A program made the translations under genes and the position numbers. The notes below the pieces were generated by a model. It ran no database searches. It saw only the letters and a program-made list of their open reading frames with translations, and had not been told where the DNA came from. From contig NZ_MCUN01000052.1 in assembly GCF_002873455.1 (NCBI RefSeq), positions 1-64,000 on the forward strand: a DNA stretch of 64,000 nucleotides. The letters are read 5' to 3'. Shown here one piece after another: positions 51,927-60,713 of this stretch; position 1 is the stretch's first letter, and each line of letters starts with the position of its first letter. The DNA comes from Vibrio splendidus (GTDB taxonomy: Bacteria; Pseudomonadota; Gammaproteobacteria; Enterobacterales; Vibrionaceae).

Positions 51927-51976
51927 AATTGTGAGCCTTGCCCTTGGTAAACATAGCTAAGGAAAGGCTCACAATT
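51927..51976 (+). terminator. Long hairpin between urtA and urtB (attenuator or processing site)
   Basis: AATTGTGAGCCTT (51927-51939) pairs perfectly with AAGGCTCACAATT (51964-51976), a 13-bp stem. Its 24-nt loop can form a further CCTTGG/CTAAGG pairing. Only TT follows, so partial termination or 3'-end stabilisation of the urtA message is more likely than full termination. Confidence 0.65.
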
Positions 51977-52053
51977 TTGAGGTAACAATAATTATCCACG
52001 TATCCATCAAGCAAAAATAACAATATCTAGCTAGGTGGACTAAGGAAGCAGGG

Positions 52054-53682
52054 ATGAAAAACGTATTGAACGTATTTAAGGCGCTGTTGCTCATGGCTGT
52101 CAGTGCTCAGTTGGCTTTTGCAGGAATAGCGGATGAAGCTAGCTTTACCAAGGCGCTAGTTGGTAAGAAAACATCGGATAAAGAATTAGCTATCGATTGG
52201 GTGATTGAGACGCAAACGGAAGATGTGTCGAAACCTATTTTAGATGGATGGCTAAACGGCAATCTCTATTACTTCAATGATAAAAAAAACGAACATTATA
52301 AACAGCTCTATCTCATTCAAAACATCAAAACAGCGACGTCAGCTCAGTCAGTATGGGATGATTCAACGCTTAATATCGAGAATGCGAGACAGTTTAAAAA
52401 GGTTCGTGTGAATAACAAACTTCGCGGCATCTTGCGCGGGGAAATAGCCTCGATTGGACTGAACAGCAGTAACCCAGAGGTGCGCTATAAAGCGGTTCTG
52501 GATCTGTTAGGAACCAAAGATTCTGTCATCATCGAACGACTAACTGAACTCAGAACAAATGAATCAGATGGCAAAGTAGCCGAGCTAATGGATTTGTCGT
52601 TAGCCATTTTCACTTCTCTTAATAACAGTGCCACCACTGAAGATCGTGTGGCTTCAATTGAACGAGTTGGCGACTTCAAACATTCCGTGGTTCTGAAAAC
52701 ACTTAATCAACTACTGAGCAGTGAGCAAGACCCAAAAGTCTTGGCAGCGGCAGAGCGTGCGATGGACGGTTATCAACAGAGCCAAGCACTCTATTCGGGG
52801 GTAGAAACCGTATTCTTTGGTTTGAGCTTAGGTTCGGTATTGGTGCTGGCGGGCATTGGCTTGGCGATTACCTTTGGTGTAATGGGCGTTATCAACATGG
52901 CTCATGGTGAGCTGATCATGATTGGCGCATATACCACCTATGTAATGCAGTTGTTGATGCCCAATCATATTGGTTTAGCGTTGATACTTTCTATTCCTGC
53001 AGCATTCATTGTTTCTGGCTTAGTGGGCATTGTGATTGAGCGAAGCGTGATTCGTCATCTTTATGGTCGTCCATTGGAAACCTTACTCGCGACCTTTGGT
53101 ATTAGCTTGATCTTACAACAAGCCGTTCGCTCGATTTTCTCTCCATTGAACCGCTCAGTAAGCACGCCTGAATGGATGTCTGGCGCACTTCAATTAAACC
53201 CAATGTTGTCTCTGACCTATAACCGACTTTATATCATCTTGTTCTGTGGTTTAGTGTTTATGGGCTTATTGATGGTTTTGAAAAAGACACCACTAGGCTT
53301 ACAGGTTCGTGCGGTTTCTCAAAACCGTGGCATGGCGCGTGCGATGGGCATTCGTTCTGAGCGAGTTGATGCGATGACCTTCGGTTTAGGCTCTGGCGTT
53401 GCTGGTATCGCGGGTGTGGCACTTTCTCAACTGACTAACGTTGGACCGAATATGGGGCAGGCGTACATCATCGACTCATTTATGGTGGTGGTATTCGGCG
53501 GCGTTGGCAACCTATGGGGCACGTTAGTCGCAGGTTTAAGCCTTGGCTTATTCAATAAGATTTTAGAACCATGGGCTGGTGCGGTGCTCGCTAAAATTCT
53601 AGTACTGGTTTTCATCATTCTATTTATTCAAAAACGTCCACGCGGATTATTCCCACAACGTGGTCGTGCAGCTGAAGGTTAA
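52054..53682 (+). CDS. urtB: Urea ABC transporter permease UrtB
   Basis: A LivH-like membrane permease of the urea importer. A signal-like segment (residues 1-23) is followed by a helical, HEAT-like periplasmic region (about 24-250), then the permease core from about 252 (FFGLSLGSVLVLAGIGLAIT), with GVINMAHGELIMIGAY and GFGLGSGVAGIAG-type loops near 450. The length of 542 residues is normal for proteobacterial UrtB, which carries this N-terminal extension. The ribosome site is AAGGAAG. Confidence 0.95.
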   Translation: MKNVLNVFKALLLMAVSAQLAFAGIADEASFTKALVGKKTSDKELAIDWVIETQTEDVSKPILDGWLNGNLYYFNDKKNEHYKQLYLIQNIKTATSAQSVWDDSTLNIENARQFKKVRVNNKLRGILRGEIASIGLNSSNPEVRYKAVLDLLGTKDSVIIERLTELRTNESDGKVAELMDLSLAIFTSLNNSATTEDRVASIERVGDFKHSVVLKTLNQLLSSEQDPKVLAAAERAMDGYQQSQALYSGVETVFFGLSLGSVLVLAGIGLAITFGVMGVINMAHGELIMIGAYTTYVMQLLMPNHIGLALILSIPAAFIVSGLVGIVIERSVIRHLYGRPLETLLATFGISLILQQAVRSIFSPLNRSVSTPEWMSGALQLNPMLSLTYNRLYIILFCGLVFMGLLMVLKKTPLGLQVRAVSQNRGMARAMGIRSERVDAMTFGLGSGVAGIAGVALSQLTNVGPNMGQAYIIDSFMVVVFGGVGNLWGTLVAGLSLGLFNKILEPWAGAVLAKILVLVFIILFIQKRPRGLFPQRGRAAEG

Positions 53683-53692
53683 GGACAACATC

Positions 53693-54874
53693 ATGCAGTC
53701 TAAATCATTTGTACTTTCGGTGATGCGTGGTGACAAGGGTGGCCAACTGACCATACTTGCCATTCTTGCGGCCGTGATTCTTATTCCACTGGCTAACACC
53801 ATGTTGCCAAGTGGACACCCATTCCATGTTGAGACTTTCACTATCTCATTGATGGGTAAATACCTGAGTTATGCGATGTTGGCGTTGGCACTCGATCTTG
53901 TGTGGGGCTATCTCGGGATCTTAAGTCTAGGTCATGGTGCTTTCTTTGCCCTTGGTGGTTATGCGATGGGCATGTACTTAATGCGCCAGATTGGTGACCG
54001 TGGAGTTTATGGTGATCCAATCCTTCCTGACTTTATGGTGTTCCTTGATTGGTCTGCGTTGCCGTGGTTCTGGCAGGGCTTTGATCAGTTGTGGTTTGCT
54101 TGCCTAATGGTGGTGTTGGTGCCGGGCGCGTTGGCTTACTTGTTTGGTTACCTTGCTTTTCGCTCTCGCGTATCTGGGGTTTATTTATCCATCATGACTC
54201 AGGCGTTAACTTACGCATTGATGTTGGCATTCTTCCGTAACGAGATGGGCTTTGGTGGTAACAACGGACTGACGGATTTCAAAGACATCATAGGTCTGAG
54301 CTTGCAGAGTGATGCGGTCAAGATAGGTCTATTTGTCGCGACTGGCATTGCGCTCATCCTTAGTTACATCGCCTGTCGTATGGTAGTGACCAGTCGCTTA
54401 GGTCGTGTGGCACTAGCGATTCGCGATACGGAATCACGCACTCGTTTTATGGGCTACGACGTCGATGGCATCAAGCTGTGGGTCTTCGTTCTTTCTGCGG
54501 TTATCGCGGGTATTGCCGGGGCTTTATATGTTCCTCAAGTTGGCATTATCAATCCGGGAGAGTTTGCACCGCTTAATTCGATTGAGATTGTGGTTTGGGT
54601 TGCCTTAGGCGGTCGTGCCACTCTGTTTGGTGCCATTGTTGGTGCGCTTATTATTAATTACGCCAAGAGTTGGTTCACGGTTGAATTTCCAGAGGTGTGG
54701 TTGTTTGCTCTGGGCGGTCTATTCGTACTCTCAACCATGTATTTCCCACAAGGTGTGATTGGCTTTGTCAGTGAGAAATGGCAACAACTGCGTAAAGCTT
54801 CGGGTTCACGAGGCAAGGGACGAGGAACATCAGATAAGAATGATCAGCCAGAAGCCAAGGAGGTGATCGCATGA
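53693..54874 (+). CDS. urtC: Urea ABC transporter permease UrtC
   Basis: The LivM-like second permease of the urea importer. Membrane helices include LSYAMLALALDLVWGYLGIL and GHGAFFALGGYAMGMYLM. The later ALAIRDTESRTRFMGYDVDG is the cytoplasmic loop. I start at 53693 because TTAAGGA precedes it and the frame opening at 53660 lies inside urtB. It is 393 residues. Its stop overlaps the urtD start by 4 nt (ATGA). Confidence 0.95.
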   Translation: MQSKSFVLSVMRGDKGGQLTILAILAAVILIPLANTMLPSGHPFHVETFTISLMGKYLSYAMLALALDLVWGYLGILSLGHGAFFALGGYAMGMYLMRQIGDRGVYGDPILPDFMVFLDWSALPWFWQGFDQLWFACLMVVLVPGALAYLFGYLAFRSRVSGVYLSIMTQALTYALMLAFFRNEMGFGGNNGLTDFKDIIGLSLQSDAVKIGLFVATGIALILSYIACRMVVTSRLGRVALAIRDTESRTRFMGYDVDGIKLWVFVLSAVIAGIAGALYVPQVGIINPGEFAPLNSIEIVVWVALGGRATLFGAIVGALIINYAKSWFTVEFPEVWLFALGGLFVLSTMYFPQGVIGFVSEKWQQLRKASGSRGKGRGTSDKNDQPEAKEVIA

Positions 54875-55713
54875 CCACATTTAATAGCGTTAAGGAATCG
54901 ATCCAGGCTTTCACTCGTCGAGACGAAGTCTTTGACTACCTCAAACCTGATATTCACCCAGCCATAGATACTCGTCATAACGTGCTGTTGTATGTGGAAG
55001 GTGTCAACAAAAGTTTCGATGGTTTCCAAGCGATAAACGATCTTAATCTCTACATCAATGAGGGAGAGCTTCGCTGCATTATTGGTCCTAATGGCGCAGG
55101 TAAAACCACCATGATGGACATCATCACAGGTAAAACTAAGCCAGATACTGGCGAAGTGTGGTTGGGTTCGAACATCAACTTATTGAAGATGAACGAAGCC
55201 GAAATCGCCAATGCAGGCGTTGGGCGTAAATTCCAAAAACCGACCGTGATTGAGTGTTTAACCGTGTGGCAGAACCTTGAGTTAGCCATGGCCGGTGACC
55301 GTTCTGTGTGGGCGACCTATACAGCCGTGATGTCTGGCGAGCAGAAAGACAAACTTACCTCGGTACTTGAGTTGATTCACCTAAAAGACGAAGCCGCTAA
55401 TTTGTCGGGTAACCTGTCTCACGGACAAAAGCAGTGGTTGGAGATTGGCATGTTACTGATGCAAAACCCTAGGCTGTTGCTGGTGGATGAACCTGTTGCG
55501 GGTATGACTCACCAAGAAATGGACCGTACCTCGGAGTTACTCAATTCATTGGCAGGCAAACACTCAGTGGTCGTTGTTGAACACGATATGGACTTCGTTC
55601 GTTCAATCGCTAGCCATGTCACCGTACTTCATCAAGGTCACGTGTTAGCAGAAGGCACCATGGATCAAGTGCAAGCTCACCCTGAAGTTAAACAAGTTTA
55701 TCTCGGAGAATAG
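54871..55713 (+). CDS. urtD: Urea ABC transporter ATPase UrtD
   Basis: A LivG-like ATPase. It has Walker A GPNGAGKTTMMDIITG near residue 72, signature LSHGQKQWLEIGM (LSHGQ, usual for UrtD), Walker B LLLVDEPVAGM and switch VVVEHDMDFVRSIA. An N-terminal extension of about 40 residues precedes the fold. The length of 280 residues is typical. It overlaps urtC by ATGA and stops 1 nt before urtE. Confidence 0.97.
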   Translation: MTTFNSVKESIQAFTRRDEVFDYLKPDIHPAIDTRHNVLLYVEGVNKSFDGFQAINDLNLYINEGELRCIIGPNGAGKTTMMDIITGKTKPDTGEVWLGSNINLLKMNEAEIANAGVGRKFQKPTVIECLTVWQNLELAMAGDRSVWATYTAVMSGEQKDKLTSVLELIHLKDEAANLSGNLSHGQKQWLEIGMLLMQNPRLLLVDEPVAGMTHQEMDRTSELLNSLAGKHSVVVVEHDMDFVRSIASHVTVLHQGHVLAEGTMDQVQAHPEVKQVYLGE

Positions 55714-55714
55714 G

Positions 55715-56410
55715 ATGCTAGAGGTTAAATCAGTTAATCAATTTTACGGTGAGAGCCATACGCTGTGGGATTTGGACATGCAGATCCCAGAAGGTAAATG
55801 CACGGTGTTGATGGGGCGAAACGGTGTCGGTAAAACGACGTTGCTGCAATGCATTATGGGGCTGGTTAAAGTCAAAAGCGGTGACATCTCATTATCGGGT
55901 GAGTCGCTTTTGAAAACCGATGCCGAAGATCGGGCTCGCCAAGGAATCGGTTATGTGCCGCAGGGACGTCAGATCTTTCCTATGCTCACTGTGCAAGAAA
56001 ATCTAGAAGTAGGTTTACCGATTCGCGAAAAAGGCGACCGTAATATCCCTGAATTCATCTTCGATATATTCCCAGTGTTAAAAGAGATGCTGCATCGTCG
56101 TGGTGGTGATTTATCCGGTGGTCAGCAGCAGCAACTCGCGATTGGGCGTGCGTTGGTGGTTAACCCTAAGCTATTGATCTTGGATGAACCGACAGAAGGT
56201 ATTCAACCCAATATTGTGCAAGAGATTGGTGACATCATTCGTATGCTTAACGAGAAGATGGGACTCACGGTACTGCTTGTGGAACAGAAGTTACCATTTG
56301 CTCGAAAGGTCGGTGATCGTTTCTGTATTCTAGATCGCGGACGTCAGGTTGCGGAAGGAGAAATGAAAGGGCTCAATGAATCATTGATCAAGGAGTACTT
56401 GACCGTATGA
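55715..56410 (+). CDS. urtE: Urea ABC transporter ATPase UrtE
   Basis: The LivF-like second ATPase. It has Walker A GRNGVGKTTLLQCIMG near residue 35, signature LSGGQQQQLAIGRAL and Walker B LLILDEPTEGIQPN. The length of 231 residues is typical. Its stop overlaps the ureD start (ATGA), which ties the transporter genes to the urease accessory gene. Confidence 0.97.
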   Translation: MLEVKSVNQFYGESHTLWDLDMQIPEGKCTVLMGRNGVGKTTLLQCIMGLVKVKSGDISLSGESLLKTDAEDRARQGIGYVPQGRQIFPMLTVQENLEVGLPIREKGDRNIPEFIFDIFPVLKEMLHRRGGDLSGGQQQQLAIGRALVVNPKLLILDEPTEGIQPNIVQEIGDIIRMLNEKMGLTVLLVEQKLPFARKVGDRFCILDRGRQVAEGEMKGLNESLIKEYLTV

Positions 56411-57354
56411 ATTCTCTCTTTTCTCCGGGTGAAGTAAGAAATGCTTCTCTAACGGCCGCTTTGTCTCTTAATGAAACCATTGAACAAGATATTCGAGACG
56501 GTTGGCAAGCGAGCTTAAACCTCACCTTTGTCGACCGTGGTGATAAAACTGTATTAAAGAATCGTCAGCAGTCTGGTCCGCTTGCGGTGCAACGCCCCTT
56601 GTATCCTGATGGGGAAACGTGTCACACCTACTTACTCCATCCCCCCGGTGGAGTAGTAGGTGGTGACACTCTCAATATTGAAGCGACCATAGAAAGTGGC
56701 GCTCATGCGCTAATTACCACCCCCGGTGCCACTAAGTTTTATCGTTCTAATAATAAGTACGCCAAGCAGAAGCAGACCTTGCGAGTGAAGAAAGATGCAC
56801 GCTTGGAATGGATGCCGCAAGAGAACATTTTTTTCCCTAATGCACACGTACGTTTAGACACTGAAATTCGGCTAGAAAAGGGCGCTCAGTTTTGGGGTTG
56901 GGAGATGCACTGTTTTGGGCGACCTGCACAGAATGAGGGATTTGAGCATGGTCACCTTGTAGGGAAAACAGAAATCTATCTTGATAATCAAAGGCTTCTC
57001 ACTGAAGGTTTTAATTTTCATGGTGGCGATAAGTTAATGATAAATATGGGGTTACTTGATTTCTCAATGATGGGAACCTTTTATATTACGTCAAATGAGA
57101 AGCAAGATTTAGAGTTGGTACAGAGCTTGCTCTTATCTATTACACAGCAAGCTTCACAGCAATCAGTCACATCGAAAGTGCCGAATGAGCCCACATTAAT
57201 AATGGGTGCGACGCAAATAGAGGGATTGATTGTGGTGCGAGCCTTGGGTAATTGGAGTGAAGATATCCTCCAGGCCTTTGGTCAGGTATGGCAAGCAACT
57301 CGCTCTCATTTGTGTGGTACGACTCCTGATTTACCAAGGATTTGGGCGACTTAG
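56407..57354 (+). CDS. ureD: Urease accessory protein UreD
   Basis: The scaffold that binds apo-urease together with UreF and UreG during nickel insertion. It shows LNLTFVDRGDKTVLKNRQQS, RPLYPDGETCHTYLLHPPGG, VGGDTLNIE and TTPGATKFYRS. The length of 315 residues is somewhat long but usual for Vibrio. It overlaps urtE by 4 nt and is followed by a strong terminator before ureA, so it is probably made with the transporter. Confidence 0.96.
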   Translation: MNSLFSPGEVRNASLTAALSLNETIEQDIRDGWQASLNLTFVDRGDKTVLKNRQQSGPLAVQRPLYPDGETCHTYLLHPPGGVVGGDTLNIEATIESGAHALITTPGATKFYRSNNKYAKQKQTLRVKKDARLEWMPQENIFFPNAHVRLDTEIRLEKGAQFWGWEMHCFGRPAQNEGFEHGHLVGKTEIYLDNQRLLTEGFNFHGGDKLMINMGLLDFSMMGTFYITSNEKQDLELVQSLLLSITQQASQQSVTSKVPNEPTLIMGATQIEGLIVVRALGNWSEDILQAFGQVWQATRSHLCGTTPDLPRIWAT

Positions 57355-57368
57355 CGATTAGCCCTTTT

Positions 57369-57406
57369 TGTACCGAGGGCGACTTCCGGCCCTCGGTACA
57401 TTTTTT
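57369..57406 (+). terminator. Strong terminator between ureD and ureA
   Basis: TGTACCGAGGGC (57369-57380) pairs perfectly with GCCCTCGGTACA (57389-57400) around an 8-nt loop, followed by six T. It is an unusually good intrinsic terminator inside a metabolic cluster. Confidence 0.93.
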
Positions 57407-57487
57407 AAAGCTTGCTGTGTTTGAATCTCACTTACTGTTCATGCGTTTTTGAGCACTAAGAAAACAACACTAACAGCGGGCGGCTAA

Positions 57488-57790
57488 ATGGAATTAACAC
57501 CAAGAGAAAAAGATAAGCTACTTATCTTCTGCGCAGGAATGCTGGCACAGCAGCGCAAACAAAAAGGCTTAAAACTCAACTATCCAGAATCTATTGCACT
57601 GATCAGCAGTGCCATTCTCGAAGGTGCCCGCGAGGGTAAAACCGTTTCAGAGTTGATGGATTTTGGACGCACACTGCTTACTGTCGATGACGTTATGGAG
57701 GGGATCCCTTCCATGATCCCTGATGTACAAGTCGAAGCCACTTTTCCTGATGGCACCAAGTTGGTGACCGTTCATGAACCTATCGTGTAG
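57488..57790 (+). CDS. ureA: Urease subunit gamma UreA
   Basis: The small structural subunit of the urease (UreABC)3 enzyme, which splits urea to ammonia and carbamate. The 100-residue protein begins MELTPREKDKLLIFCAGMLA and has LNYPESIALISSAILEGARE. The length is exact for the family. It begins 82 nt after the upstream terminator and 12 nt before ureB, with no strong promoter recognised. Confidence 0.98.
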   Translation: MELTPREKDKLLIFCAGMLAQQRKQKGLKLNYPESIALISSAILEGAREGKTVSELMDFGRTLLTVDDVMEGIPSMIPDVQVEATFPDGTKLVTVHEPIV

Positions 57791-57801
57791 GGAGAAGTAA
57801 T

Positions 57802-58137
57802 ATGGCTGGTTCCACAAAACAATACTCAGGATTCGTTCCCGGAAAAGTCGAAACCGCTCCCGGTGACATCACTCTCAATGAAGGCCGCGACACAACGTCC
57901 GTTAAGGTTCAAAACATTGGCGATCGTCCTGTTCAAATTGGCTCTCATTACCACTTCTATGAAGCAAACCCTTCACTGATCTTTGACCGAGAAGCCACTA
58001 AAGGCTTTCGACTCAATATTCCTGCTGGTACTGCAACTCGCTTTGAGCCGGGTCAGTCGCGTAGCGTCGAGTTAGTGCGTTACGCCGGTAAGTTAGAGAT
58101 CTATGGCTTCCAAGGAAAGGTGATGGGCAAGCTTTAA
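57802..58137 (+). CDS. ureB: Urease subunit beta UreB
   Basis: A structural urease subunit. The 111 residues show the family core IGDRPVQIGSHYHFYEANPS and RFEPGQSRSVELV, ending FQGKVMGKL. AGGGAGAAG precedes the ATG. It lies between ureA and ureC. Confidence 0.98.
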   Translation: MAGSTKQYSGFVPGKVETAPGDITLNEGRDTTSVKVQNIGDRPVQIGSHYHFYEANPSLIFDREATKGFRLNIPAGTATRFEPGQSRSVELVRYAGKLEIYGFQGKVMGKL

Positions 58138-58178
58138 GCGCTCTTCACGGAAATAATTAAAATAACAAAGGATTGATC

Positions 58179-59882
58179 ATGGCGACGATATCCAGACAGG
58201 CTTACGCCGAAATGTTCGGGCCAACAGTTGGAGACCGAGTGCGTCTTGCTGACACCGATTTATGGCTAGAAGTTGAAAAGGATTACACCGTATACGGCGA
58301 CGAAGTGAAGTTCGGCGGCGGTAAAGTTATCCGTGATGGACAAGGGCAAAGCCAACGTCCAAGTGCCGAAACTCCAGATTTGGTGATCACTAATGCGATT
58401 GTGTTGGATTACTGGGGTATCGTAAAAGCCGATGTCGCCATCAAAGATGGTCGAGTTCAGGCATTGGGCAAAGCGGGCAACCCAGATGTTCAACCGGGCG
58501 TTGATATTGTGATTGGCCCGGGCACAGAGATTTTAGCCGGTGAAGGTTCAATCCTGACAGCTGGTGGCATTGATTCACACATCCACTTTATTTGCCCACA
58601 ACAAATTGAAGAAGCGCTAGCTTCAGGTGTTACCACCATGATTGGCGGTGGCACTGGGCCAAATACGGGTACCAACGCAACCACATGTACGCCGGGGCCT
58701 TGGAACATGCACCGCATGCTGGAATCGCTCGATCAATTCCCAATGAACTTTGGTTTGCTCGGTAAGGGGAACGCTAGCCAACCGGAAGCACTACGTGAAC
58801 AAGTAGCCGCAGGCGCAGTTGGTTTGAAGTTGCACGAAGACTGGGGAACCACACCTGCGTCAATCGATACCTGCTTGAGCGTTGCTGACGAGATGGACGT
58901 ACAAGTGGCGATTCATACTGATACCTTGAATGAATCTGGCTTTGTTGAATCGACACTGGGTGCAATCGGCGATCGCGTGATTCATACCTATCACACCGAA
59001 GGTGCAGGCGGTGGTCATGCTCCCGATATTATTCGCGCTGCAGGCGAACCGAACGTTTTGCCCTCCTCAACCAATCCAACACGACCTTACACCATCAATA
59101 CGGTCGATGAGCATTTAGACATGTTGATGGTGTGTCATCACCTTTCACCATCGATCGCTGAAGATGTCGCGTTTGCTGAATCGCGTATTCGCCGTGAAAC
59201 CATTGCCGCAGAAGACATTCTTCATGACTTAGGTGCGTTTTCTATGATCGCTTCGGATTCTCAAGCGATGGGGCGAGTGGGTGAAGTAATAACTCGAACT
59301 TGGCAAACCGCGCACAAGATGAAAGTTCAGCGCGGTAGCCTAAAAGAAGATTCAGACTACAGCGATAACTTCCGTCTAAGACGTTATGTCGCTAAGTACA
59401 CCATTAACCCAGCGATAACTCATGGCATGTCTCATGAAATCGGTTCGATTGAAGCCGGAAAATTAGCTGACTTAGTGTTGTGGAAACCTGCTTTCTTTGG
59501 TGTGAAACCAAGCGTGATTTTGAAAGGCGGCATGATCGCCATGGCACCAATGGGTGATCCAAACGCTTCTATTCCAACTCCTCAGCCAGTTCACTATCGC
59601 TCTATGTTTGGTAGCTATGGTAAGGCGTGTCAGAACACATCAATGCTGTTTGTCTCTAAGGAAGCCAAAGCGCAGAACATCGATAAGAAATTGGGTTTGC
59701 AGAGTTTGATTGGCGTAGTGAGCAACTGCCGAAACATCAGCAAAGCCGACATGAAGCTCAATGATTGGATGCCGAAGATTGAGGTGGATTCTCAGACGTA
59801 TCAAGTACGCGCCGATGGTGAATTGCTAACTTGTGAGCCTGCTGAAGAGTTGCCAATGGCACAGCGGTACTTTCTATTTTAA
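58179..59882 (+). CDS. ureC: Urease subunit alpha UreC (catalytic)
   Basis: The catalytic subunit carrying two nickel ions. With the start at 58179 (567 residues), numbering matches Klebsiella. Nickel ligands are H134 and H136 (GGIDSHIHF), H246, H272 and D360 (ASDSQAMGR), with carbamylated K217 (GLKLHEDWG). The flap holds C319 and H320 (MVCHHL). All are present, so the enzyme should be active. An ATG 6 nt earlier is less likely, as AAAGGA is better spaced to 58179. Confidence 0.99.
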   Translation: MATISRQAYAEMFGPTVGDRVRLADTDLWLEVEKDYTVYGDEVKFGGGKVIRDGQGQSQRPSAETPDLVITNAIVLDYWGIVKADVAIKDGRVQALGKAGNPDVQPGVDIVIGPGTEILAGEGSILTAGGIDSHIHFICPQQIEEALASGVTTMIGGGTGPNTGTNATTCTPGPWNMHRMLESLDQFPMNFGLLGKGNASQPEALREQVAAGAVGLKLHEDWGTTPASIDTCLSVADEMDVQVAIHTDTLNESGFVESTLGAIGDRVIHTYHTEGAGGGHAPDIIRAAGEPNVLPSSTNPTRPYTINTVDEHLDMLMVCHHLSPSIAEDVAFAESRIRRETIAAEDILHDLGAFSMIASDSQAMGRVGEVITRTWQTAHKMKVQRGSLKEDSDYSDNFRLRRYVAKYTINPAITHGMSHEIGSIEAGKLADLVLWKPAFFGVKPSVILKGGMIAMAPMGDPNASIPTPQPVHYRSMFGSYGKACQNTSMLFVSKEAKAQNIDKKLGLQSLIGVVSNCRNISKADMKLNDWMPKIEVDSQTYQVRADGELLTCEPAEELPMAQRYFLF

Positions 59883-59884
59883 GA

Positions 59885-59959
59885 GCTTGGCTGAAGGCTC
59901 TTGTTTAAAGGCTTAGCTGAGGGCTCTATTTTAACTCTCAATTGAGGGCTCTTTGACAG
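59885..59959 (+). repeat. Three imperfect tandem repeats after ureC
   Basis: Three units of about 26 nt each contain GGCTCT at 59896, 59922 and 59947, with related flanks (GGCTGAAGGCTCT, AGCTGAGGGCTCT, AATTGAGGGCTCT). They start 2 nt after the ureC stop and lie before ureE. The function is unknown. Confidence 0.7.
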
Positions 59960-60025
59960 AAGTCTCTTATTCTAGTGACACTATTTTGAACGTTATAAAT
60001 CTCACAAGGAGATTGAGGTAATAGC

Positions 60026-60478
60026 ATGATTGAACTTACTCAAATTCAAGCCGAGTTGAACACGGCTCCAGATGGCTTTCTAAGTCTACCGATTGATAGC
60101 CGTATTAAGAGTCGTCTTAAAGTCACACTCGATGACGGTCGAGACGCAGGGCTGTTTCTACCACGCGGCCATATCTTGCGTGGCGGTGAACAATTAACTA
60201 GTGAGTGTGGCTTAACTGTCGAAGTGAAAGCGGCACCGGAAACCGTGTCGACTGTTTACTGTAAAGACTCGCATCTATTAACTCGTGTTGCTTACCACCT
60301 TGGTAACCGACATGTTCCGTTGCAAGTGGAAGCGGGCTGGGTGCGTTATCAACATGACCATGTTTTGGATGAAATGGTTGAAGGTTTGGGCGCGACAGTG
60401 ACGACCGAAAAACAACCTTTTGAACCTGAAGGTGGCGCTTATGGCGGTCGCTCGGGTGGTCATCATCACCATCATTAA
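60026..60478 (+). CDS. ureE: Urease accessory protein UreE (nickel metallochaperone)
   Basis: Delivers nickel to the urease assembly complex. The 150-residue protein has the N-terminal domain (LSLPIDSRIKSRLKVTLDDG) and the metal domain with HLGNRHVPLQVEAGWVRYQH (the conserved nickel His). The short C-terminal tail ends GGHHHHH, a natural His-rich nickel reservoir. TTGAGG precedes the ATG. It is separated from ureC by 143 nt with tandem repeats. Confidence 0.97.
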   Translation: MIELTQIQAELNTAPDGFLSLPIDSRIKSRLKVTLDDGRDAGLFLPRGHILRGGEQLTSECGLTVEVKAAPETVSTVYCKDSHLLTRVAYHLGNRHVPLQVEAGWVRYQHDHVLDEMVEGLGATVTTEKQPFEPEGGAYGGRSGGHHHHH

Positions 60479-60534
60479 TCGAGTCATTTGAGACTCACCC
60501 ATTTATAGATACAACCACGATATTAATAACAATA

Positions 60535-60696
60535 ATACCAATCACAGTAAGTAAGTGATCAACAATAGCGCAGAAAAAAGGCTTGAGAACAAGGCATAAT
60601 TTTTCGATAAGTAGTTATTCTACAATCAAAAATTATAACGCAGTTATCGAGCATTTTAGCAAGCTAGGGTGAGCAATTATTTACTACGATTGGTAT
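60535..60696. mobile_element. 162-bp MITE-like element between ureE and ureJ
   Basis: Imperfect terminal inverted repeats of about 27 bp start ATACCAATC (60535) and end GATTGGTAT (60696). An inner inverted pair, CGATAAGTAGTTAT (60605-60618) and ATAACGCAGTTATCG (60635-60649), lies inside. No ORF is present. Similar elements are, from memory, common in intergenic regions of marine Vibrio. Confidence 0.75.
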
Positions 60697-60713
60697 AAAG
60701 CAAGGAACTCGCG

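Noticed and set aside
60440..60478. Poly-His end of UreE as a cloning tag
   Set aside because: Natural UreE proteins often end in His-rich tails that bind nickel, and the codons are mixed CAT and CAC in native context.
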